The translations under genes were made by a program, and so were the position numbers. From JAVBMJ01 sp031552535 (GTDB taxonomy: Bacteria > Bacteroidota > Bacteroidia > Bacteroidales > Rikenellaceae), in the NCBI GenBank assembly GCA_031552535.1, contig JAVBMJ010000007.1, positions 1 to 50,955 on the forward strand: 50,955 bases of DNA. Reading direction: 5' to 3'. Positions 48,338 through 50,955 of this stretch are shown piece by piece. The notes under the pieces were generated by a model. It saw only the letters and a list, made by a program, of their open reading frames with translations, searched no databases and was not told the DNA's origin. Numbering within the stretch: the first letter of the stretch is position 1; every line of letters begins with the position of its first letter.

Positions 48338-48625
48338 TCAGTTCTTTTTACAAATGTCACTAAGTTTTGAGAACAACGCATCTACACCCGCAAACATATC
48401 GTGGCGTATTTGAGTATAGTACTTCTTTACCAGTCGCGGATTATTTTTTTCGTCCGGACGCTGGGCCCTGCTAATCAGCGTATTGTGTAACGCAATAGCC
48501 TCATTGACGATAGAATCATATTCAGCCTGTTTTGCCGGATGAAAATAAATGGCGAGATAGCAGTCCGCAATTACTTCACCAACAAGGTATTCAATGTCCT
48601 TTTTAAGTCCTCTGATACTTGCCAT
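48338..48625 (-). CDS. Small conserved Bacteroidales protein
   Basis: A 95-residue helical protein starting MASIRGLKKDIEYLVGEVIA, with a charged middle (SRAQRPDEKNNPRLVKKYYT) and helical end (DALFSKLSDICKK). It is likely a widespread Bacteroidales protein of unknown role. It lies after nnr on the same strand, with 170 bases between. Confidence 0.65.
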   Translation of the reverse strand: MASIRGLKKDIEYLVGEVIADCYLAIYFHPAKQAEYDSIVNEAIALHNTLISRAQRPDEKNNPRLVKKYYTQIRHDMFAGVDALFSKLSDICKKN

Positions 48626-48795
48626 AATATTATTTTATTAAAATTGAGTTGCTCCTGTTTGGACTTTACACTACAACCATTTAAACAGACCCTTAAAACT
48701 TGTTTAAATTTCCAACGGGAATTATGATTCCTGATGAACCATTTCCTACGGAAGCGCGTAGCCAATCCTGCCTGATATGCAAACAAAGGTAATCT

Positions 48796-50280
48796 TTATT
48801 GCGTGATTTCCAAAAAAGCTTCTCCTATAAAATCGATCAAATCACTACTGTTGACCGATTCGTCCCCAAAATAGGCGGAAGCTTTTTCTCCGGCCGCTCC
48901 ATGCAGGTAAACACCCAGCAATGCTGCGCGGAGAGGGGTGTAGCCGCGTGCCAACAACCCCGTCAACAGGCCGGTAAGCACATCTCCTGCTCCGGCTTTA
49001 GCTAAAGCCGGAGTACCGGTCGAGTTGAAGTAATACTCCCGTTGTGGCGTACAACACACCGAGTTGGCCCCCTTTACAATTACATATATATTATATCTGG
49101 CAGCTATCCCGGATATCTTACTCAACTTATCCGCCGCCCCGCTCCATTCCCCGATAAGTCTGCGCAACTCACCCGGATGGGGAGTAAGTATCGACCCGGC
49201 TGGTATTATATGCCACAAATGAGGATGTTGGGCTATGATGTTCAGGGCGTCGGCATCGATAACCATAGGTCCTCCGCATCGCAGCATCAACGCTTCGAGT
49301 GCCGCTACCGTTCTGATATCCTGTCCCAGGCCGCACCCTACCCCTACAGCAGAGAAACGTTCGACAGATTCAGGCACAACTGAAAAGCACTCCGCCACGT
49401 CGAAACTGCATATTGCCGAGGGATGGTTACTCTGCAAAGCCACTCTTTGATCGTATGGAATATGCGCAGTTACCAATCCGCATCCGCTACGCAATGCGGC
49501 ACCGGTTGCCAAAATTGCGGCGCCGATCATGTTGCGGTTGCCGCAAACAAGCAGGGCGTGACCGTAATCGCCTTTATGCGAGACCCGTTCCCGCCGCAGC
49601 AATATGCTTTGCATTATTTTATTATCGGCGTAATGGTATGGCGTTGCGGCAGATTCGATGAAATCTGAGGATAGCCCTATGTCGATGATATCTATTCTGC
49701 CGCAATGATTGCCATATTCGGGTTGCAGCATGGAAAGTTTGGGAAATTCGATAGCCAGGGTCTCATCGGCATTCACTACAGGGCCATATTCGTCAGAGGG
49801 TTCGGACGGCAATCCGGAAGGAATATCTATGGCTATCTTCCTGTTTGGCATAGAATTTATCCGGTATATGATTTCGCTTAATCCATCCCCCACACTGCCC
49901 TTCACCGCGGTTCCCAATAAAGCATCGATAACTACGGTATCGCAATCTACTGCATCGAGTCCGTCCACTCGCACAACTCCTCCCGGAAGGCGTTTATAGT
50001 TAGCAAGCGTATCCGGCAGAAGCGAGGAAGTGTCGTAAGGGATGAAATATTTGCAATCGAACCCTGCATGGAACAATATTCGCGCTACGGCCAATCCGTC
50101 GCCTCCATTGCCTCCTTTGCCACAAATAAACAGCAACGGTGCCACCTGATCGACATGATTGCATATCCATCCGGCAATCGCTTCCGCAGCACGTTCCATT
50201 AGATCCAACGGGCTGATCGATTCTTCTATTACGGTAGCCCGGTCGGCTTCCCTTATTTGTCCAGACGTAAGTATTTTCAT
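48796..50280 (-). CDS. nnr: Bifunctional NAD(P)HX epimerase / dehydratase
   Basis: A 494-residue enzyme that repairs damaged NAD(P)H. Residues 1-215 are the YjeF_N epimerase (FICGKGGNGGDGLAVARIL, then PSGLPSEPSDEYGPVVNADE, where the Asp is catalytic). Residues 230-494 are the ADP-dependent dehydratase: GNRNMIGAAILATGAALRSG, then DADALNII, TPHPGELRRL and KAGAGDVLTGLLTGLLARG with the catalytic Asp. Domain order and length are normal for Bacteroidota. Confidence 0.95.
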   Translation of the reverse strand: MKILTSGQIREADRATVIEESISPLDLMERAAEAIAGWICNHVDQVAPLLFICGKGGNGGDGLAVARILFHAGFDCKYFIPYDTSSLLPDTLANYKRLPGGVVRVDGLDAVDCDTVVIDALLGTAVKGSVGDGLSEIIYRINSMPNRKIAIDIPSGLPSEPSDEYGPVVNADETLAIEFPKLSMLQPEYGNHCGRIDIIDIGLSSDFIESAATPYHYADNKIMQSILLRRERVSHKGDYGHALLVCGNRNMIGAAILATGAALRSGCGLVTAHIPYDQRVALQSNHPSAICSFDVAECFSVVPESVERFSAVGVGCGLGQDIRTVAALEALMLRCGGPMVIDADALNIIAQHPHLWHIIPAGSILTPHPGELRRLIGEWSGAADKLSKISGIAARYNIYVIVKGANSVCCTPQREYYFNSTGTPALAKAGAGDVLTGLLTGLLARGYTPLRAALLGVYLHGAAGEKASAYFGDESVNSSDLIDFIGEAFLEITQ

Positions 50281-50851
50281 AACGTTTTATTATTCTACAA
50301 ATAGTGGTGATGCGTTAACTTTTTGAAATTTACTCTAACTCATTGATATATTCTGTTTACAAGCGTTATTTGACTTTTTGATTTGAATTGAAAAATATCT
50401 TTGCATTCTTCAAAATGCGGGGTATCGCCCGTAGCATATCTCCACGGTATTTTACGTCCACTCCCATCTTAATTGTATATAACGCTTAAATTGCCCTGCT
50501 ACAACGCATAGATTGACCCCTTGGTATCTTGGGGTTGCGCAGTTGTTAAACAAGGTGTATTTCCGTCATGTTTTCGGGGGTATTTTTCTTCTATTTCCGA
50601 GCCGTTTTTCTGTTTGGTTTTTGCTTCTCCGTTTAAGGCGAGAACGACCGAAGTTCGGTTTTCGCACTTAAACGGTTGGAAGCGTGTTAACCCACCACAA
50701 AGTTAATGATTCATCGCAGATGAACAAGCGACCATGTTCATCGGGCGGAGCCCTCTATTTGCAGGCGCTTTCAGGCGCAGCCTTTCGTTTGTGCAGCGAC
50801 TCTGGAGTTCCTAACTTAGGCTCAGTCCGAAAAGTAGGTTGGTGAGTTTTT
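50281..50851. other. Intergenic region with possible small RNA
   Basis: No gene is seen between nnr and the transposase end. A promoter-like TATCTTTG (50396-50403) is followed by about 180 bases with small hairpins (ACCCC with GGGGT around 50516-50536) and U-rich runs near 50580-50630. This could be a small RNA, perhaps like 6S RNA. Near 50818-50845 TTAGGCTCAGTCCGAAAAGT resembles the outer end of the ISL3-like element. Confidence 0.35.
50396..50403 (+). promoter_or_regulatory. Promoter-like -7 box upstream of a non-coding stretch
   Basis: TATCTTTG matches TAnnTTTG. A TTTG lies 23 bases upstream (50369-50372), somewhat too far. Confidence 0.35.
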
Positions 50852-50955
50852 TCAGGCGAAAATTTTAGCGAGTCTGAAAATGAAGTATGGTATGTCTACG
50901 ATACCTCTGAGTTGAGCTCTGAAAGCTTTGATTTTGGCGTTGAAAGATTCAGCCG
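50852..50955 (-). mobile_element. C-terminal end of an ISL3-family-like transposase, cut by window edge
   Basis: On the minus strand the last 33 codons read ESFNAKIKAFRAQLRGIVDI then PYFIFRLAKIFA and TGA at 50852. This matches the end of Bacteroidota ISL3-type DDE transposases. The rest lies beyond the window. After the stop, CTACTTTTCGGACTGAGCC-like bases probably mark the IS end. Confidence 0.8.

Overview
The window looks like a Bacteroidota (Bacteroidales) chromosome; an Alistipes-like Rikenellaceae host is my inference from overall gene style. Support comes from promoters of the Bacteroidota type (TTTG, 19-20 bases, TAnnTTTG), a Bacteroides-type tyrosine integrase lacking the first catalytic Arg, RHS and DUF1573 proteins, and near absence of Shine-Dalgarno sequences.

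Positions 1-29279 are most of an integrated tailed-phage genome, cut at the left edge inside the terminase gene. Its modules are: leftward terminase genes (1-1607); rightward head, connector and tail genes (1717-11500), including a major capsid protein with a hydrophobic N-terminus and a large fibre ending in an SGNH hydrolase; a lysis cassette of holin, GH19 endolysin and spanin-like protein (11505-13092); a leftward lysogeny block (13104-16093); and a rightward early block (16212-27801). The early block carries a replication protein with iteron-like repeats, an SNF2-type helicase overlapping a DNA methyltransferase, a C5-cytosine methyltransferase, a radical SAM protein, an HD phosphohydrolase, ASCH-type proteins and many small Cys-rich proteins. 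The leftward integrase (27821-29122) ends the element beside tRNA-Leu(UAA) at 29280-29365, the probable attachment site. The other attachment site lies outside the window.

The most unusual part is the lysogeny switch. The HTH repressor (15404-16093) has lost the S24 cleavage site, serine and lysine. An HTH-less S24 protein directly downstream (14842-15324) keeps all three. They are separated by a long imperfect palindrome.

The host flank (29366-50851) holds miaA, a pRiA4b ORF-3-like gene, a LuxC-type acyl-CoA reductase, a GntR regulator, lspA, an rRNA-type methyltransferase and recO. Next comes an AT-rich island with a lipoprotein gene and a DUF1573 gene, bracketed by two nearly identical 227-bp copies of the 3' end of a pentapeptide-repeat gene. 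Then follow a leucine-rich repeat protein, a DUF486 protein, a nitroreductase, an RHS remnant, a broken IS3 transposase, ppdK, a TonB_C protein, an acyltransferase and the NAD(P)HX repair gene nnr. The last 104 bases are the end of an ISL3-like transposase running out of the window.

All function calls come from reading translations and motifs without database searches. Promoters, operators, terminators and RNA folds are pattern matches only.
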